Notes: generated from the letters alone by a model not told the origin. 64,000 nucleotides of DNA from Pseudomonas putida (GCF_026625125.1 NZ_CP113097.1:4450001-4514000), one strand, 5' to 3'. Positions 9,425-19,862 are shown, counted from the stretch's first letter. Numbers and translations: made by a program.

Positions 9425-9964
9425 TCAACCGCGCGTTGTGCAGGGCGCGGTGGGCTTGAGGTGCTTCACAAAATTACAAGGCTGGTGCCGCGCATCCAGC
9501 TGCTCTGCCAGGATGCCTTCCCACGCCGTGCGGCAGGCACCGGTAGAACCTGGCAGGCAACACACCAGGGTGCCATTGGCCATCCCGGCCGAGGCGCGGC
9601 TCTGCAAGGTCGAGCTACCGACATCGAGAATGGACAACGCCCGGAACAGCTCGCCGAAACCGTCGATACGCCGATCGAACAGGCACTCCACCGCTTCGGG
9701 TGTGCTGTCCCGGCCGGTGAAGCCGGTGCCGCCGGTGATCAGCACCACCTGCACCTGGTCATCGGCAATCCAGGTGGCCACCTGGGCGCGGACCTTGTAC
9801 AGGTCGTCCTTGAGCAGCGCGCGCGCCACCAGGCGATGGCCGACCTGCACCGGGCGGCTGGCGAGCAGCTCACCGGAGGTGTCGTTGTCGTAGGTGCGGG
9901 TGTCGCTGACCGTCAGAACGGCGATATTGAGCGGAACGAAGACCGCATCGGGTTGAACACGCAC
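9425..9964 (-). CDS. moaB: Molybdenum cofactor biosynthesis protein MoaB
   Basis: MoaB/Mog-fold protein, 179 residues, involved in molybdopterin adenylylation or a related late step of cofactor synthesis. The characteristic ITGGTGFTGRDSTPE motif is at about residues 75-90, and VLTVSDTRT lies near the N terminus. The GTG at 9964 has AAGGAG seven bases upstream, which decides the start. It is divergent from a LysR regulator, and its upstream region carries the same element as that of the molybdo-oxidoreductase. Confidence 0.9.
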   Translation of the reverse strand: MRVQPDAVFVPLNIAVLTVSDTRTYDNDTSGELLASRPVQVGHRLVARALLKDDLYKVRAQVATWIADDQVQVVLITGGTGFTGRDSTPEAVECLFDRRIDGFGELFRALSILDVGSSTLQSRASAGMANGTLVCCLPGSTGACRTAWEGILAEQLDARHQPCNFVKHLKPTAPCTTRG

Positions 9965-10016
9965 AGTGAAGCTCCTTGTATGGCAGGCTCGTTACGCTAG
10001 AGACATGACCAGAGCG

Positions 10017-10038
10017 CGTCCAATCGATATGCCGTACC
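10017..10038 (-). promoter_or_regulatory. Shared promoter/operator element upstream of moaB (copy B)
   Basis: Second copy of the 22-bp element at 7298-7319. A conserved GAGACA also lies 12 bases to its left (11 in copy A). On the minus strand TTGGAC could serve as the -35 of moaB. It lies between moaB and the LysR gene, where LysR-type proteins commonly bind. Confidence 0.5.
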
Positions 10039-10103
10039 GCCCGATCAATGACATCTATCGCTGACTTGGTTAAGGTCAGCACACCAAGGCCCCAGGCACT
10101 CCC

Positions 10104-10991
10104 ATGGACATCAAGCAGCTCAAGTTTCTAATCGCCCTCGACCAGACCCGCCACTTCGGCCAGGCCGCGGCGCTGTGCCATATCACCCAGCCGACCCTGT
10201 CCATGCGCCTGCGCAACCTGGAGGACGAACTGGACCTGGTGCTGGTCAAGCGCGGCCAACGCTTCGAGGGCTTCACCGAAGCCGGCGAGCGCATCCTGGC
10301 CTGGGCCCGCACCCTGCTCGCCGCCCATGACGGCCTGCAGGCCGAGGCGGCCAGTTGCCGTGGCCAAGTGGTTGGTAGCCTGCGCTTGGGCACCGTGCCG
10401 TTGGCCAGCTTCAACCCCATGCAGTTGCTGCTGCCGCTGCGCGAAAAATACCCGGAGCTGCAGTTTCAGCTCAGCTCCCACAGCACCGAACAGATCATGG
10501 ATGGCCTGAGCCGCAACCAGCTCGATTTGGGGATCTGCTATCTGGACCAGGTCAACGCCAACTTCTTCGAGGTGATCGAACTGGGCACCACCACCATGGG
10601 CCTGCTGCACGATACCCGGCATTTCCAGTTCGAGGCCGACACCTTGCGCTGGGAGGACCTGGGCGAAATCCCTCTGGGCCTGCTGAGCAAGGGGATGCAC
10701 TACCGTCAGTCGCTCGACCTGAGCTTTCGCAGCCGCAGCCTGGAACCCAATGCCGTGCTGGAAAGCGACTCGAGCTTCCAGTTGGTCCAAGCCATCAATA
10801 CCGGGGTGTGCTGCGCAATCATGCCGCTCGATTGCGGGTTGGAAGACCTGAGCGAGCACATGCGCATCGTCCCGATCACCGACGCCAGCATCCACAGCCC
10901 CGTCGGCCTGCTGCTGCGCCGTAGCGAGCCGCGCTCGGCCATTGCCGAACAGTGCTTTGACGAGGCCCGCACCCTGTTTCAACCCTCCTGA
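10104..10991 (+). CDS. LysR family transcriptional regulator
   Basis: A 295-residue LysR-type regulator: N-terminal helix-turn-helix (FGQAAALCHITQPTLSMRLR, residues about 18-37) and a periplasmic-binding-like effector domain from about residue 90. It is divergent from moaB, and an element shared between moaB and the molybdo-oxidoreductase promoters lies next to it, so it probably controls molybdoenzyme and cofactor genes. Its last 13 bases overlap the convergent AraC gene. The effector is unknown. Confidence 0.88.
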   Translation: MDIKQLKFLIALDQTRHFGQAAALCHITQPTLSMRLRNLEDELDLVLVKRGQRFEGFTEAGERILAWARTLLAAHDGLQAEAASCRGQVVGSLRLGTVPLASFNPMQLLLPLREKYPELQFQLSSHSTEQIMDGLSRNQLDLGICYLDQVNANFFEVIELGTTTMGLLHDTRHFQFEADTLRWEDLGEIPLGLLSKGMHYRQSLDLSFRSRSLEPNAVLESDSSFQLVQAINTGVCCAIMPLDCGLEDLSEHMRIVPITDASIHSPVGLLLRRSEPRSAIAEQCFDEARTLFQPS

Positions 10992-11764
10992 GCCGCAGTC
11001 GCCTGGCGGTACTGGCGCGGGGTGAAACCGGTGAGTTGCTTGAACTGCCGGCTGAAGGCGCTGTGGTCGGTGTAGCCGCACTGCAGCGCCACTTCGGTGA
11101 TCGGCAAGTCGCTGTGCAGCAGCCGATGGGCATGTTCCAGCCGCGCCTTGTGAATCATTTGCCGGGGTGTGAGATGGAACACACGCTTGCAGTAACGCTC
11201 CAGTTGCGCGACGGAAATGCCGGCAATGCGGGTCAGCTCGCCCATGCTGATCGGCTGGTGAAAGTGCTTACGAATGTGCTCGTCCACCGCGGCCAGGCGT
11301 TGATAGGCGGGGTGGCTGTCGGCGGCTGATTGCAGGTCGACCGAAATGCCGACCAAGCCGAGGATCTCGCCCGCCCGGTTGTACAGCGGTCGCTTGTGGG
11401 TCAGGCACCAGCCTGCTTCACGGCTGCCGTACAGGTGCAACTCAAGCTGGTCTTCCAGCACCAGCCCATCCTTGAGCACCCGGCGGTCCTGCTCGGTATA
11501 GCCGGGGCCCAGTTGCGCCGGGAAGACTTCGGCGCTGGTCTTGCCCAACAGTGGCTGCAGGCGCTTGAGGCCGCAGCGCTGGACCAGGGTGTTGTTGGCC
11601 AGCACATAGCGGGCATCCGGATCCTTGATGAAGATCGCGGCGTTGGGGATGGCATCGAGGATCGGCAGCAGCAGGGATACCCCCGCGAGCAGGTCCTGCA
11701 GGCTAGCGGGGCGATGCTGGTCGAGGTTCTGGTACAGGGCTGCCAGTGTGGCGTCGGCCATCAT
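10979..11764 (-). CDS. AraC family regulator with N-terminal PAS domain
   Basis: A 261-residue protein: a PAS sensor domain at about residues 28-145 (AIFIKDPDARYVLANNT, then a C-terminal GEILGLVGISVDL) and an AraC-type DNA-binding domain from about 160 (MGELTRIAGISVAQLERYCK and DHSAFSRQFKQLTGFTP). It is divergent from the hydroxyproline permease gene 282 bp away, and I infer that it activates that pathway, possibly after binding hydroxyproline or an intermediate in the PAS pocket. It overlaps the convergent LysR gene by 13 bp. Confidence 0.88.
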   Translation of the reverse strand: MMADATLAALYQNLDQHRPASLQDLLAGVSLLLPILDAIPNAAIFIKDPDARYVLANNTLVQRCGLKRLQPLLGKTSAEVFPAQLGPGYTEQDRRVLKDGLVLEDQLELHLYGSREAGWCLTHKRPLYNRAGEILGLVGISVDLQSAADSHPAYQRLAAVDEHIRKHFHQPISMGELTRIAGISVAQLERYCKRVFHLTPRQMIHKARLEHAHRLLHSDLPITEVALQCGYTDHSAFSRQFKQLTGFTPRQYRQATAAQEG

Positions 11765-12046
11765 TCAATTCTCTAGTAGGGGCACCGGCGCCATCGCCGG
11801 CAAAACTCTCAAACCCTTGAACAACAGGGCCTCCAGCCTATCGAGCCTGGTGAATGACGCGCCAGCCTTTTCTACGATTGTGCCGATTTCGTCATCCCCA
11901 CTGCGGAAAACCATCAAGAACCGTGGCCCCGTTCGGTCCACTCTATGCCCCACGCAAGCCGTCCAAGACCTACAAGAGCGCGGCCCCAGAAGCCGCACCT
12001 GGTGACATCAGACCTGCCTATCCAAAACCTACAAAAAGGCGACCCC

Positions 12047-13660
12047 ATGTCAGGCAAATTCAAGAAACAGCTGTCCTTGCTGGACCTCACGTTCATCGGC
12101 CTCGGCGCCATCTTCGGCTCCGGCTGGCTGTTCGCCGCCAGCCACGTGTCGGCCATTGCCGGGCCGGCCGGCATCCTCTCCTGGTTCCTCGGCGGCTTCG
12201 CCGTACTGCTACTGGGCATCGTGTACTGCGAGCTCGGCGCCGCGCTGCCACGCGCCGGGGGTGTGGTGCGCTACCCGGTGTACTCGCACGGCCCACTGCT
12301 CGGCTACCTGATGGGGTTCATCACCCTGATCGCCTTCTCTAGCCTGATCGCCATCGAAGTGGTCGCCTCTCGCCAGTACGCGGCGGCCTGGTTCCCCGGG
12401 CTGACCGAGGCCGGCTCCAGTGTCCCCACCGTGCTCGGCTGGTTGGTGCAGTTCGCCCTGCTGGGGCTGTTCTTCTTCCTGAACTACCGCAGCGTCAAGA
12501 CCTTCGCCAAGGCCAACAACCTGGTCAGCGTGTTCAAGTTCATCGTGCCGCTGCTGGTGATCGGCGTGCTGTTCAGCTTCTTCAAGCCAGAGAACTTCGA
12601 GGTCCAGGGCTTCGCCCCGTTCGGCATGTCCGGGGTAGAAATGGCTGTGTCGGCGGGCGGCATCATCTTCGCTTACCTGGGCCTGACACCGATCATCTCG
12701 GTGGCAAGCGAAGTCAAGAACCCACAGCGCACCATCCCCATCGCGCTGATCCTCTCCGTGCTGCTGTCCACCGCGATCTATGCGCTGCTGCAACTGGCCT
12801 TCCTCGGCAGCGTGCCAACCGAAATGCTGAGTGACGGCTGGGCCGCGGTGACCAAGGAACTGGCCTTGCCCTACCGCGACATCGCCCTGGCACTGGGCGT
12901 AGGCTGGCTGGCCTACCTGGTGGTGGCCGATGCGGTGATCTCCCCCAGCGGCTGCGGCAACATCTACATGAATGCCACGCCGCGTGTGGTCTACGGCTGG
13001 GCCCAGACCGGCACCTTCTTCAAGTACTTCACCCGTATCGATGCAGAATCCGGCATCCCGCGCCCGGCCCTGTGGTTGACCTTCGGCCTGTCGGTGTTCT
13101 GGACCCTGCCGTTCCCCTCGTGGGAAGCGCTGATCAACGTGGTATCCGCTGCCCTGGTCCTGAGCTACGCCGTGGCCCCGGTCACCGTTGCCGCCCTGCG
13201 CCGCAATGCGCCACAGATGCCGCGCCCGTTCCGGGTCAAGGGCATGGCCGTACTCGGCCCGCTGTCTTTCATCATCGCCGCGCTGATCGTGTACTGGTCG
13301 GGCTGGAACACCGTGTCGTGGCTGCTGGCCCTGCAGATCGTGATGTTCGTGCTGTACCTGCTGTGTGCTCGTTTCGTCCCCACCCAGCACCTGTCGCTGG
13401 CCCAGCAGGTGCGCTCCAGCGCCTGGCTGATCGGCTTTTACGCGGTGACCATCCTGCTGTCGTGGCTTGGCAGTTTCGGCGGCCTGGGCGTGATCGGCCA
13501 CCCGTTTGACACCGTAGTCGTCGCGGCCTGCGCGCTGGGCATCTACTACTGGGGCGCCGCGACTGGCGTGCCTGCCCACCTTGTGCGCCTGGAAGGTGAA
13601 GACGAAAGCGAAGCCAGCGCTGACACCGCTACCTGCCGCCCTGCTGCCGTTGCTTCCTGA
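12047..13660 (+). CDS. APC family amino acid permease, probably for hydroxyproline
   Basis: A 537-residue inner-membrane transporter with about 12-14 hydrophobic segments. The first helix has the APC signature [15 protein letters not shown]. The ATG at 12047 ([16 protein letters not shown]) is preceded by AAAAAGGCGA, and a longer in-frame extension upstream looks non-coding. It is the first gene of the hydroxyproline run (epimerase 22 bp downstream), so the substrate is inferred to be trans-4-hydroxy-L-proline or the D-epimer. The C terminus is a charged tail rich in Glu and Ala. Confidence 0.85.
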   Translation: MSGKFKKQLSLLDLTFIGLGAIFGSGWLFAASHVSAIAGPAGILSWFLGGFAVLLLGIVYCELGAALPRAGGVVRYPVYSHGPLLGYLMGFITLIAFSSLIAIEVVASRQYAAAWFPGLTEAGSSVPTVLGWLVQFALLGLFFFLNYRSVKTFAKANNLVSVFKFIVPLLVIGVLFSFFKPENFEVQGFAPFGMSGVEMAVSAGGIIFAYLGLTPIISVASEVKNPQRTIPIALILSVLLSTAIYALLQLAFLGSVPTEMLSDGWAAVTKELALPYRDIALALGVGWLAYLVVADAVISPSGCGNIYMNATPRVVYGWAQTGTFFKYFTRIDAESGIPRPALWLTFGLSVFWTLPFPSWEALINVVSAALVLSYAVAPVTVAALRRNAPQMPRPFRVKGMAVLGPLSFIIAALIVYWSGWNTVSWLLALQIVMFVLYLLCARFVPTQHLSLAQQVRSSAWLIGFYAVTILLSWLGSFGGLGVIGHPFDTVVVAACALGIYYWGAATGVPAHLVRLEGEDESEASADTATCRPAAVAS

Positions 13661-13682
13661 TCTTTTACGCAAGGAACAAGCC

Positions 13683-14609
13683 ATGAAACAGATTCACGTC
13701 ATCGACTCTCACACTGGTGGCGAACCGACCCGCCTGGTGATGAAGGGCTTCCCGCCACTGCACGGCCGCAGCATGGCCGAACAGCGCGACGAACTGCGCG
13801 AGCTGCACGACCCCTGGCGCCGCGCCTGCCTGCTGGAGCCACGTGGCAACGATGTACTGGTCGGCGCGCTGTACTGCCCACCGGTTTCGGCCGACGCGAC
13901 CTGCGGGGTGATCTTCTTCAACAACGCCGGCTACCTGAACATGTGCGGCCACGGCACCATCGGCCTGGTCGCCTCGTTGCAGCACCTGGGCCTGATCGAA
14001 CCGGGCGTGCACACGATCGACACCCCGGTCGGCCAGGTCAGCGCGACCCTGCATGAAGACGGCGCCATCACCATCGGTAATGTGCCCTCCTACCGCTATC
14101 GCCAGCAGGTTGCAGTGGACGTGCCCGGCCATGGCCTGGTGCGCGGCGACATCGCCTGGGGCGGCAACTGGTTCTTCCTCGTTTCCGAACACGGCCAACG
14201 TATCGAGCTGGACAACCGTGAGGCCCTGACCGAGTACACCTGGGCCATGCTCAAGGCACTCGAACAGCAGGGCATCACCGGTGAAAACGGCGCAGCCATC
14301 GACCACGTCGAGCTGTTCGCCGAGGACGCCAACGCCGACAGCCGCAACTTTGTGATGTGCCCCGGTAAAGCCTACGACCGCTCGCCCTGCGGCACCGGCA
14401 CCAGCGCCAAGCTGGCCTGCCTGGCCGCCGACGGCAAGCTTGGCGAAGGCCAGACCTGGGTCCAAGCCAGCATCACCGGTAGCCAGTTCCATGCCCGTTA
14501 CGAGCGCGACGGCGAGCGCATTCGCCCGTTCATCACCGGCCGCGCCTACATGACCGCCGACAGCACGCTGCTGATCGACGAACAAGACCCCTTCGCCTGG
14601 GGCATCTGA
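13683..14609 (+). CDS. lhpA: 4-hydroxyproline 2-epimerase
   Basis: Proline-racemase-fold enzyme that interconverts trans-4-hydroxy-L-proline and cis-4-hydroxy-D-proline, the first catabolic step. Both catalytic cysteines are present: Cys88 in NMCGHGTIG and Cys236 in [10 protein letters not shown], as in characterised 308-residue epimerases of P. putida. Two active-site cysteines exclude the dehydratase branch, which has Thr at the second position. An AAGGAAC site precedes the ATG. The following genes encode every later step. Confidence 0.93.
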   Translation: MKQIHVIDSHTGGEPTRLVMKGFPPLHGRSMAEQRDELRELHDPWRRACLLEPRGNDVLVGALYCPPVSADATCGVIFFNNAGYLNMCGHGTIGLVASLQHLGLIEPGVHTIDTPVGQVSATLHEDGAITIGNVPSYRYRQQVAVDVPGHGLVRGDIAWGGNWFFLVSEHGQRIELDNREALTEYTWAMLKALEQQGITGENGAAIDHVELFAEDANADSRNFVMCPGKAYDRSPCGTGTSAKLACLAADGKLGEGQTWVQASITGSQFHARYERDGERIRPFITGRAYMTADSTLLIDEQDPFAWGI

Positions 14610-14649
14610 GCCCCGACGTTTTCGCCCCCTTTCGCCAGGAGTAACAACA

Positions 14650-15597
14650 ATGACTGATAGCATTTTCACCGGCACCATGCCCGCCCTGATGACCCCGTGC
14701 ACCGCCGCGCGCAAACCGGACTTCGACGCCTTGGTGCGCAAAGGCCGCGAGCTGATCGAGGCCGGCATGAGCGCCGTGGTGTACTGCGGTTCGATGGGCG
14801 ACTGGCCACTGCTCACCGAAGCCGAGCGCCAGGAGGGTGTGGCCCGCCTGGTGGCCGCCGGCATCCCGACCATCGTCGGCACCGGCGCGGTGAACACCCG
14901 TGAAGCGGTCTCTCATGCCGCTCACGCGGCCAAGGTCGGTGCCGCCGGCCTGATGGTCATCCCCCGTGTGCTAAGCCGCGGTGCCTCGCTGATCGCCCAG
15001 AAGCACCACTTTTCGGCCATCCTCGCTGCCGCACCCAAGCTGCCAGCGGTGATCTACAACAGCCCCTACTATGGCTTTGCTACACGCGCCGACCTGTTCT
15101 TCGAGCTGCGCCGCGAATACCCGAACCTGATCGGCTTCAAAGAATTCGGCGGTGGTGCCGACCTGCGCTACGCCGCCGAGCACATCACCTCCAAGGATGA
15201 CGACGTGACCCTGATGGTGGGCGTGGACACCCAAGTAGTGCATGGCTTCGTCAACTGCAACGCCACCGGCGCCATTACTGGCATCGGTAACGCCCTGCCG
15301 CGTGAGGTGCTGCACCTGGTAAGCCTGAGCAAGCAGGCGGCCAAGGGCGATGCGCAGGCCCGTCGCCTGGCCCGCGAGCTGGAAGCGGCGCTGGCGGTGC
15401 TGTCGTCGTTCGATGAAGGCTGCGACCTGGTGCTGTATTACAAGCACCTGATGGTGCTGAACGGCGATAGCGAGTACAGCCTGCACTTCAACGAAACCGA
15501 TGTGCTGACCGACGCCCAGCGCAACTATGCCGAACAGCAGTACGCGCTGTTCCGCAACTGGTATGCGAGCTGGTCGGCCGAACAGAACATCGCCTGA
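14650..15597 (+). CDS. lhpC: 1-pyrroline-4-hydroxy-2-carboxylate deaminase (DapA family)
   Basis: A 315-residue TIM-barrel lyase of the DapA/N-acetylneuraminate lyase family. In this context it deaminates and dehydrates 1-pyrroline-4-hydroxy-2-carboxylate to 2-oxoglutarate semialdehyde. The Schiff-base lysine is in LIGFKEFGG and the catalytic tyrosine in VIYNSPYYG. It differs clearly from the real dapA at 25179, which keeps the [10 protein letters not shown] version of this motif. It starts 40 bp after the epimerase with a CAGGAGTAA ribosome site. Assignment rests on family plus operon context. Confidence 0.88.
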   Translation: MTDSIFTGTMPALMTPCTAARKPDFDALVRKGRELIEAGMSAVVYCGSMGDWPLLTEAERQEGVARLVAAGIPTIVGTGAVNTREAVSHAAHAAKVGAAGLMVIPRVLSRGASLIAQKHHFSAILAAAPKLPAVIYNSPYYGFATRADLFFELRREYPNLIGFKEFGGGADLRYAAEHITSKDDDVTLMVGVDTQVVHGFVNCNATGAITGIGNALPREVLHLVSLSKQAAKGDAQARRLARELEAALAVLSSFDEGCDLVLYYKHLMVLNGDSEYSLHFNETDVLTDAQRNYAEQQYALFRNWYASWSAEQNIA

Positions 15598-15681
15598 GCC
15601 GCCAGTGCTTTCTTTGTGGGAGCGGCCTTGCCCGCCCCCACGACGCCCTTGATACCCGAATCTGATTTCCAAGGAGGCTAC

Positions 15682-17259
15682 ATGCCCCTCACAGGCAACC
15701 TGCTGATCGGCCAAACGCCGGTAACCGGCAGCCGCGAAGCGATCCGCGCCATCGACCCGGCCACCGGCCAGGCGCTGGAGCCGGCCTACCTGGGCGCCAG
15801 CGATGAGCACGTGGCCCAGGCCTGCGCCCTGGCCTGGGCGGCGTTCGATGCGTACCGCGAAACCACGCTCGAACAACGGGCACAGTTTCTCGAAACCATC
15901 GCCACGCAGATCGAAGCGCTGGGCGAGCCCCTGATCGACCGCGCGGTGGCCGAGAGCGGCCTGCCGAAAGCGCGCATCCAGGGCGAGCGTGGCCGCACCT
16001 GTACCCAGTTGCGCACCTTCGCCCGTGTAGTGCGGGCCGGTGAGTGGCTGGATGTGCGAGTCGACAGCGCCCTGCCAGAACGCCAGCCCTTGCCGCGCGC
16101 CGACCTGCGCCAGCGCCAGGTTGCCCTTGGGCCGGTAGCCGTGTTTGGTGCCAGCAATTTCCCGCTGGCCTTCTCGGTGGCCGGTGGCGACACCGCCTCG
16201 GCGTTGGCTGCCGGCTGCCCAGTGGTGGTCAAGGCCCATAGCGCCCACCCTGGTACCAGCGAACTGGTTGGCCAGGCAGTGGCGCAAGCGGTGCAGCTGT
16301 GCGATTTGCCGGCCGGCGTATTTTCGCTGTTGTATGGCTGCGGCCATGAAGTCGGCGTTGCGCTGGTCAGCGACCCACGCATCAAAGCCGTTGGTTTTAC
16401 CGGCTCTCGCAGCGGTGGTATCGCGCTGTGCAAGGTGGCCCAGGCACGCCCGGAACCGATCCCGGTGTACGCCGAAATGAGCTCGATCAACCCGGTGTTC
16501 CTGTTCGAGGCCGCCCTGCAGGCCCGCGCCGAGGCGCTGGCACAAGGCTTCGTCGCCTCACTGACCCAAGGTGCCGGCCAGTTCTGCACCAACCCCGGCC
16601 TGGTGATCGCCCGCCAAGGGCCGGCGTTACAGCGGTTCATCGACGCGGCAAGCGAACACGTTGGCCAGGCCGCTGGGCAAACCATGCTCACACCGGGCAT
16701 CTTCAGTGCTTACCAAGCCGGTATCGGTGGCATGGCGGAAAACGCCAATGCCCAGGTTGCGGCCAGTGGTCAGGCTGGACAAGGCCCTAACCAATGCCAG
16801 GCGCAGTTGTTCGTGACCGAGGCCGAAGCCTTCCTGGCCGACCCAACCTTGCAGGCCGAGGTATTCGGCCCATCGTCACTGGTGGTGGCCTGCGCGAGCG
16901 ATGAACAGGTAGGCCGAGTGGCCGAGCATCTGGAAGGCCAATTGACCGCGTCTTTGCAACTGGACGATGCCGACATCGACCGCGCCCGCGTGCTGCTGCC
17001 AACCCTTGAACGCAAGGCCGGGCGCATTCTGGTCAATGGCTGGCCGACCGGTGTCGAGGTGTGCGATGCCATGGTCCACGGCGGGCCGTTCCCGGCCACC
17101 TCCGATGCCCGCACCACCTCGGTGGGCACGGCGGCGATCCTGCGCTTCCTGCGCCCGGTGTGCTACCAGGACTTCCCCGATGCGCTGCTGCCGCAGGCGT
17201 TGAAACACGGCAACCCGCTGCAGCTGCGGCGCCTGCTCGACGGCACCCGGGAAGGCTGA
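15682..17259 (+). CDS. lhpG: 2-oxoglutarate (alpha-ketoglutaric) semialdehyde dehydrogenase
   Basis: NAD(P)-dependent aldehyde dehydrogenase, 525 residues, that oxidises 2-oxoglutarate semialdehyde to 2-oxoglutarate, the last step of hydroxyproline catabolism. The nucleophilic cysteine is in [11 protein letters not shown], the general-base glutamate in YAEMSSINP, and GFTGSRSGG contacts the cofactor. The start at 15682 has a strong AAGGAGG site; the preceding gap of 84 bp holds part of a REP-like sequence. The next gene begins 2 bp after its stop. Confidence 0.9.
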   Translation: MPLTGNLLIGQTPVTGSREAIRAIDPATGQALEPAYLGASDEHVAQACALAWAAFDAYRETTLEQRAQFLETIATQIEALGEPLIDRAVAESGLPKARIQGERGRTCTQLRTFARVVRAGEWLDVRVDSALPERQPLPRADLRQRQVALGPVAVFGASNFPLAFSVAGGDTASALAAGCPVVVKAHSAHPGTSELVGQAVAQAVQLCDLPAGVFSLLYGCGHEVGVALVSDPRIKAVGFTGSRSGGIALCKVAQARPEPIPVYAEMSSINPVFLFEAALQARAEALAQGFVASLTQGAGQFCTNPGLVIARQGPALQRFIDAASEHVGQAAGQTMLTPGIFSAYQAGIGGMAENANAQVAASGQAGQGPNQCQAQLFVTEAEAFLADPTLQAEVFGPSSLVVACASDEQVGRVAEHLEGQLTASLQLDDADIDRARVLLPTLERKAGRILVNGWPTGVEVCDAMVHGGPFPATSDARTTSVGTAAILRFLRPVCYQDFPDALLPQALKHGNPLQLRRLLDGTREG

Positions 17260-17261
17260 AC

Positions 17262-18509
17262 ATGGTCGACACCTCTGAAGCCGACATCGCCGTGGTCGGC
17301 GCCGGCATTGTCGGCGTCGCCTGCGCCCTGCAACTGGCCCGCCAGGGGCGCCAGGTAGTGCTGTTCGACCGCCAACCGCCCGGCCACGGAGCCTCGTACG
17401 GCAACGCCGGGCACCTGGCCACCGAGCAGGTGTTCCCCATCGCCGACCTATCGATACTCAAGCGCCTGCCACGCATGCTGCTGGACCCGATGGGCCCACT
17501 GCGGTTGGACTGGAAATACCTGCCCAAGGCCCTGCCCTGGTTCGCCCGCCTGCTGCTCAACCTGCGCCCGGAGCCCTTCCAGCGCAGCGTGGCCGGCATC
17601 CGTACGTTGAACGAAGGCAGTCTGGGCGCCTGGCAGCGTTTGCTCGGCTCCATCGGCCGCAGCGAACTGTTCAAGGAAGACGGCTCGTTATTGGTGTTCG
17701 AGCGCGCCGATTCGCGCTCGGCACTGGAGGCGTTGTTGGCCCGGATGCAGCAACAGGCGGTGCCGGCCGAATTCTGGTCAGCCGACACGGTGCGCGCTGC
17801 TGCGCCGGAGTTGTCCCCGTCCATCCTCGGTGGCTTGTTTTTCCCCCGTACCGGGCATTTCATCGACCCTTACCGTGTGGTCATTGAGTTGTTCGAAGCC
17901 GCCAAGGCGGCTGGCGTACGCTTCGTCCAGGCGCAGGTCGATGGCGGGCAACTCAATGGCAATGGCGTGCAGCTCAACAGCGTTCAGGGTACGTTCCATG
18001 CGCGCCAGGTGCTGATCAGTTGCGGCGCGCACTCAGCGCAACTGACCACGGCTCTAACCGGCATAAGCGTCCCGCTGGATACCGAGCGTGGCTATCACTT
18101 GATGCTGCCTGGCGAGCACCAGCGCTTGCCATTCGCCGTCACCTCGCTGGAGCGCAAGTTCATCATGACGCCGATGGCCGAGGGCTTGCGCCTGGCTGGT
18201 ACGGTGGAGTTCGCCGGGCTCGATGCACCGCCCAGCATGCAGCGGGCGTGGCAGTTGCACCGCTTGAGCAAGGGTTTGTTCCAGCGCGAATTGAATGCCG
18301 AAGGCGCGACGCCGTGGATGGGGTTTCGGCCTTCGCTGCCGGATTCGCTGCCGGTGATCGACCGGGTGTGTGATGGGCGCGTACTGCTAGCGTTTGGGCA
18401 TCAGCACCTGGGCTTGACCCAAGCGGCGGTGACAGCGGAATGGGTGGGTGGGTTGGCTGAAGGGGAGCCTCGGGCCGAGTTGAAGCGTTACCGGCTGGAT
18501 CGGTTTTGA
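17262..18509 (+). CDS. FAD-dependent D-hydroxyproline dehydrogenase (DadA/DAO family)
   Basis: A 415-residue FAD enzyme that oxidises cis-4-hydroxy-D-proline to 1-pyrroline-4-hydroxy-2-carboxylate, the step after the epimerase. The dinucleotide motif [19 protein letters not shown] lies at residues 10-28, and a C-terminal motif GFRPSLPDSLPVI is typical of DadA-like proteins. It probably passes electrons to the membrane quinone pool, as DadA does; no membrane segment is obvious. It starts 2 bp after the preceding stop and ends the operon. Confidence 0.85.
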   Translation: MVDTSEADIAVVGAGIVGVACALQLARQGRQVVLFDRQPPGHGASYGNAGHLATEQVFPIADLSILKRLPRMLLDPMGPLRLDWKYLPKALPWFARLLLNLRPEPFQRSVAGIRTLNEGSLGAWQRLLGSIGRSELFKEDGSLLVFERADSRSALEALLARMQQQAVPAEFWSADTVRAAAPELSPSILGGLFFPRTGHFIDPYRVVIELFEAAKAAGVRFVQAQVDGGQLNGNGVQLNSVQGTFHARQVLISCGAHSAQLTTALTGISVPLDTERGYHLMLPGEHQRLPFAVTSLERKFIMTPMAEGLRLAGTVEFAGLDAPPSMQRAWQLHRLSKGLFQRELNAEGATPWMGFRPSLPDSLPVIDRVCDGRVLLAFGHQHLGLTQAAVTAEWVGGLAEGEPRAELKRYRLDRF

Positions 18510-18557
18510 GACGGGGCCGCTGTGCGGCCCAATCGCCGGCAAGCCGGCTCCCACAGA

Positions 18558-18588
18558 ATGGACTGCCCCCAAGAAGTTGGACACCAAT
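18558..18588. repeat. 31-bp element, left copy of a distant perfect inverted pair
   Basis: These 31 bases are the exact reverse complement of 30450-30480. The sequence (TGGACTGCCCCCAAGAAGTT and onward) looks like the end of an IS3-type insertion sequence. REP-like GCCGGCAAGCCGGCTCCCAC lies on its left, and a second shared block (TTCTAAAAGC followed by an inverse REP) runs at about 18671-18735. No transposase is present; this gap of 234 bp has no gene. Confidence 0.7.
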
Positions 18589-18743
18589 TGTGGGCCGGCA
18601 AGCCGGCCCACCGCGACCGCGCAGTTCTTCAAGTCAGCGCTTTACCTGTGTGAGCAACGGTCTTACCCATTTCTAAAAGCCGGCGCAATCCAAGTGGGAG
18701 CCGGCTTGCCGGCGATTGGGCTGCGCAGCAGCCCCTGCAGCAA

Positions 18744-19835
18744 TCAGCGATAACGCTCAAGCCAGTGCGCGTAAGGCGCAGGCAACGTCCACGAAGCTTT
18801 GTCGACGCCCAGTTCCTTGGCCGCGAAATACGCCCAGTGCGGGTCGGCCAGGTGCGCACGCCCCACCGACACCAGGTCGAGCTGATTGGCCTTCAACGCC
18901 CCTTCCGCCAACTGCGGCGTACCGAAGCCCCACGCCGAAGTCACTGGCAAACCCGCCTCACGACGCACACGTTCAGCGATCGGCCCCATAAAGGCCGGGC
19001 CCCATGGAATGTTGGTTTCCGGGATGGTGAAGCCAACGCTGACACTGAGCAGGTCCAGACCACCAGCCTTGAACAGCCGGGCCAACTCGATGGACTCCTC
19101 CAGCGTCTGCTCGTCACGGCCGTCGTATTCCAGCACGCCAAAGCGGGCGGTCAACGGCAGGCTTTCCGGCCACACCTCGCGCACGGCTGCCAGGGTTTCC
19201 AGCAGGAAGCGGCTGCGGTTCTCGAAGTTGCCGCCGTAGGCATCGGTGCGCTGGTTGGAGTGCTCGGAGAAGAAGCTCTGCCCCAGGTACCCGTGAGCGA
19301 AGTGCAGCTCGATCCATTCAAAGCCTGCATCACGCGCCCGGCGTGCCGCATCGACGAAGTCCTGCTTGACCCGGGCAATGTCGTCCAAGGTCATTTCACG
19401 TGGCACTTTCGGCAGGTTGGCGCCGAAAGCGATGGCCGACGGGGCGATGGTGGCCCAGCCTCGCGCGTCATCCGCAGCGATATGGTCGTCACCTTCCCAC
19501 GGGCGGTTGGCACTGGCCTTGCGCCCCGCGTGGGCAATCTGGATGCCCGGCACCGAGCCTGCCGCCTTGATCGCCTGCACCACCGGCACGAAGGCCTGGG
19601 CATGGGCGTCGCTCCAGATACCGGCACAACCAGGGGTGATGCGCCCTTCTGGCGCCACCGCAGTGGCTTCGACCACCAGCAGGCCGGCGCCACCACGGGC
19701 CAGGCCAGCATAATGCACCTGATGCCAATCGTTGATGACACCGTCCTCGGCCATGTACTGGCACATCGGCGGAATGGCGATGCGGTTACGCAAGGTCACG
19801 TCTTTGAGGGAATAGGGTTCGAACAGTGCAGACAT
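18744..19835 (-). CDS. xenA: Xenobiotic reductase A (old yellow enzyme family)
   Basis: FMN-containing, NADPH-dependent ene reductase, 363 residues, that reduces activated alkenes, 2-cyclohexenone and nitrate esters. The sequence matches P. putida XenA closely as remembered: Cys25 and Tyr27 in PPMCQYMAEDG, the His pair in LHFAHGYLG, and ending in YAHWLERYR. The ATG at 19835 has GGAGTTTTCC before it. It is divergent from an ArsR-type gene, and a perfect inverted repeat fills the space between its -35 (TTGCCA, 19886-19891) and -10 (AACTAT, 19863-19868). Confidence 0.95.
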   Translation of the reverse strand: MSALFEPYSLKDVTLRNRIAIPPMCQYMAEDGVINDWHQVHYAGLARGGAGLLVVEATAVAPEGRITPGCAGIWSDAHAQAFVPVVQAIKAAGSVPGIQIAHAGRKASANRPWEGDDHIAADDARGWATIAPSAIAFGANLPKVPREMTLDDIARVKQDFVDAARRARDAGFEWIELHFAHGYLGQSFFSEHSNQRTDAYGGNFENRSRFLLETLAAVREVWPESLPLTARFGVLEYDGRDEQTLEESIELARLFKAGGLDLLSVSVGFTIPETNIPWGPAFMGPIAERVRREAGLPVTSAWGFGTPQLAEGALKANQLDLVSVGRAHLADPHWAYFAAKELGVDKASWTLPAPYAHWLERYR

Positions 19836-19862
19836 GGAAAACTCCGGGGTCATCTGAATACG

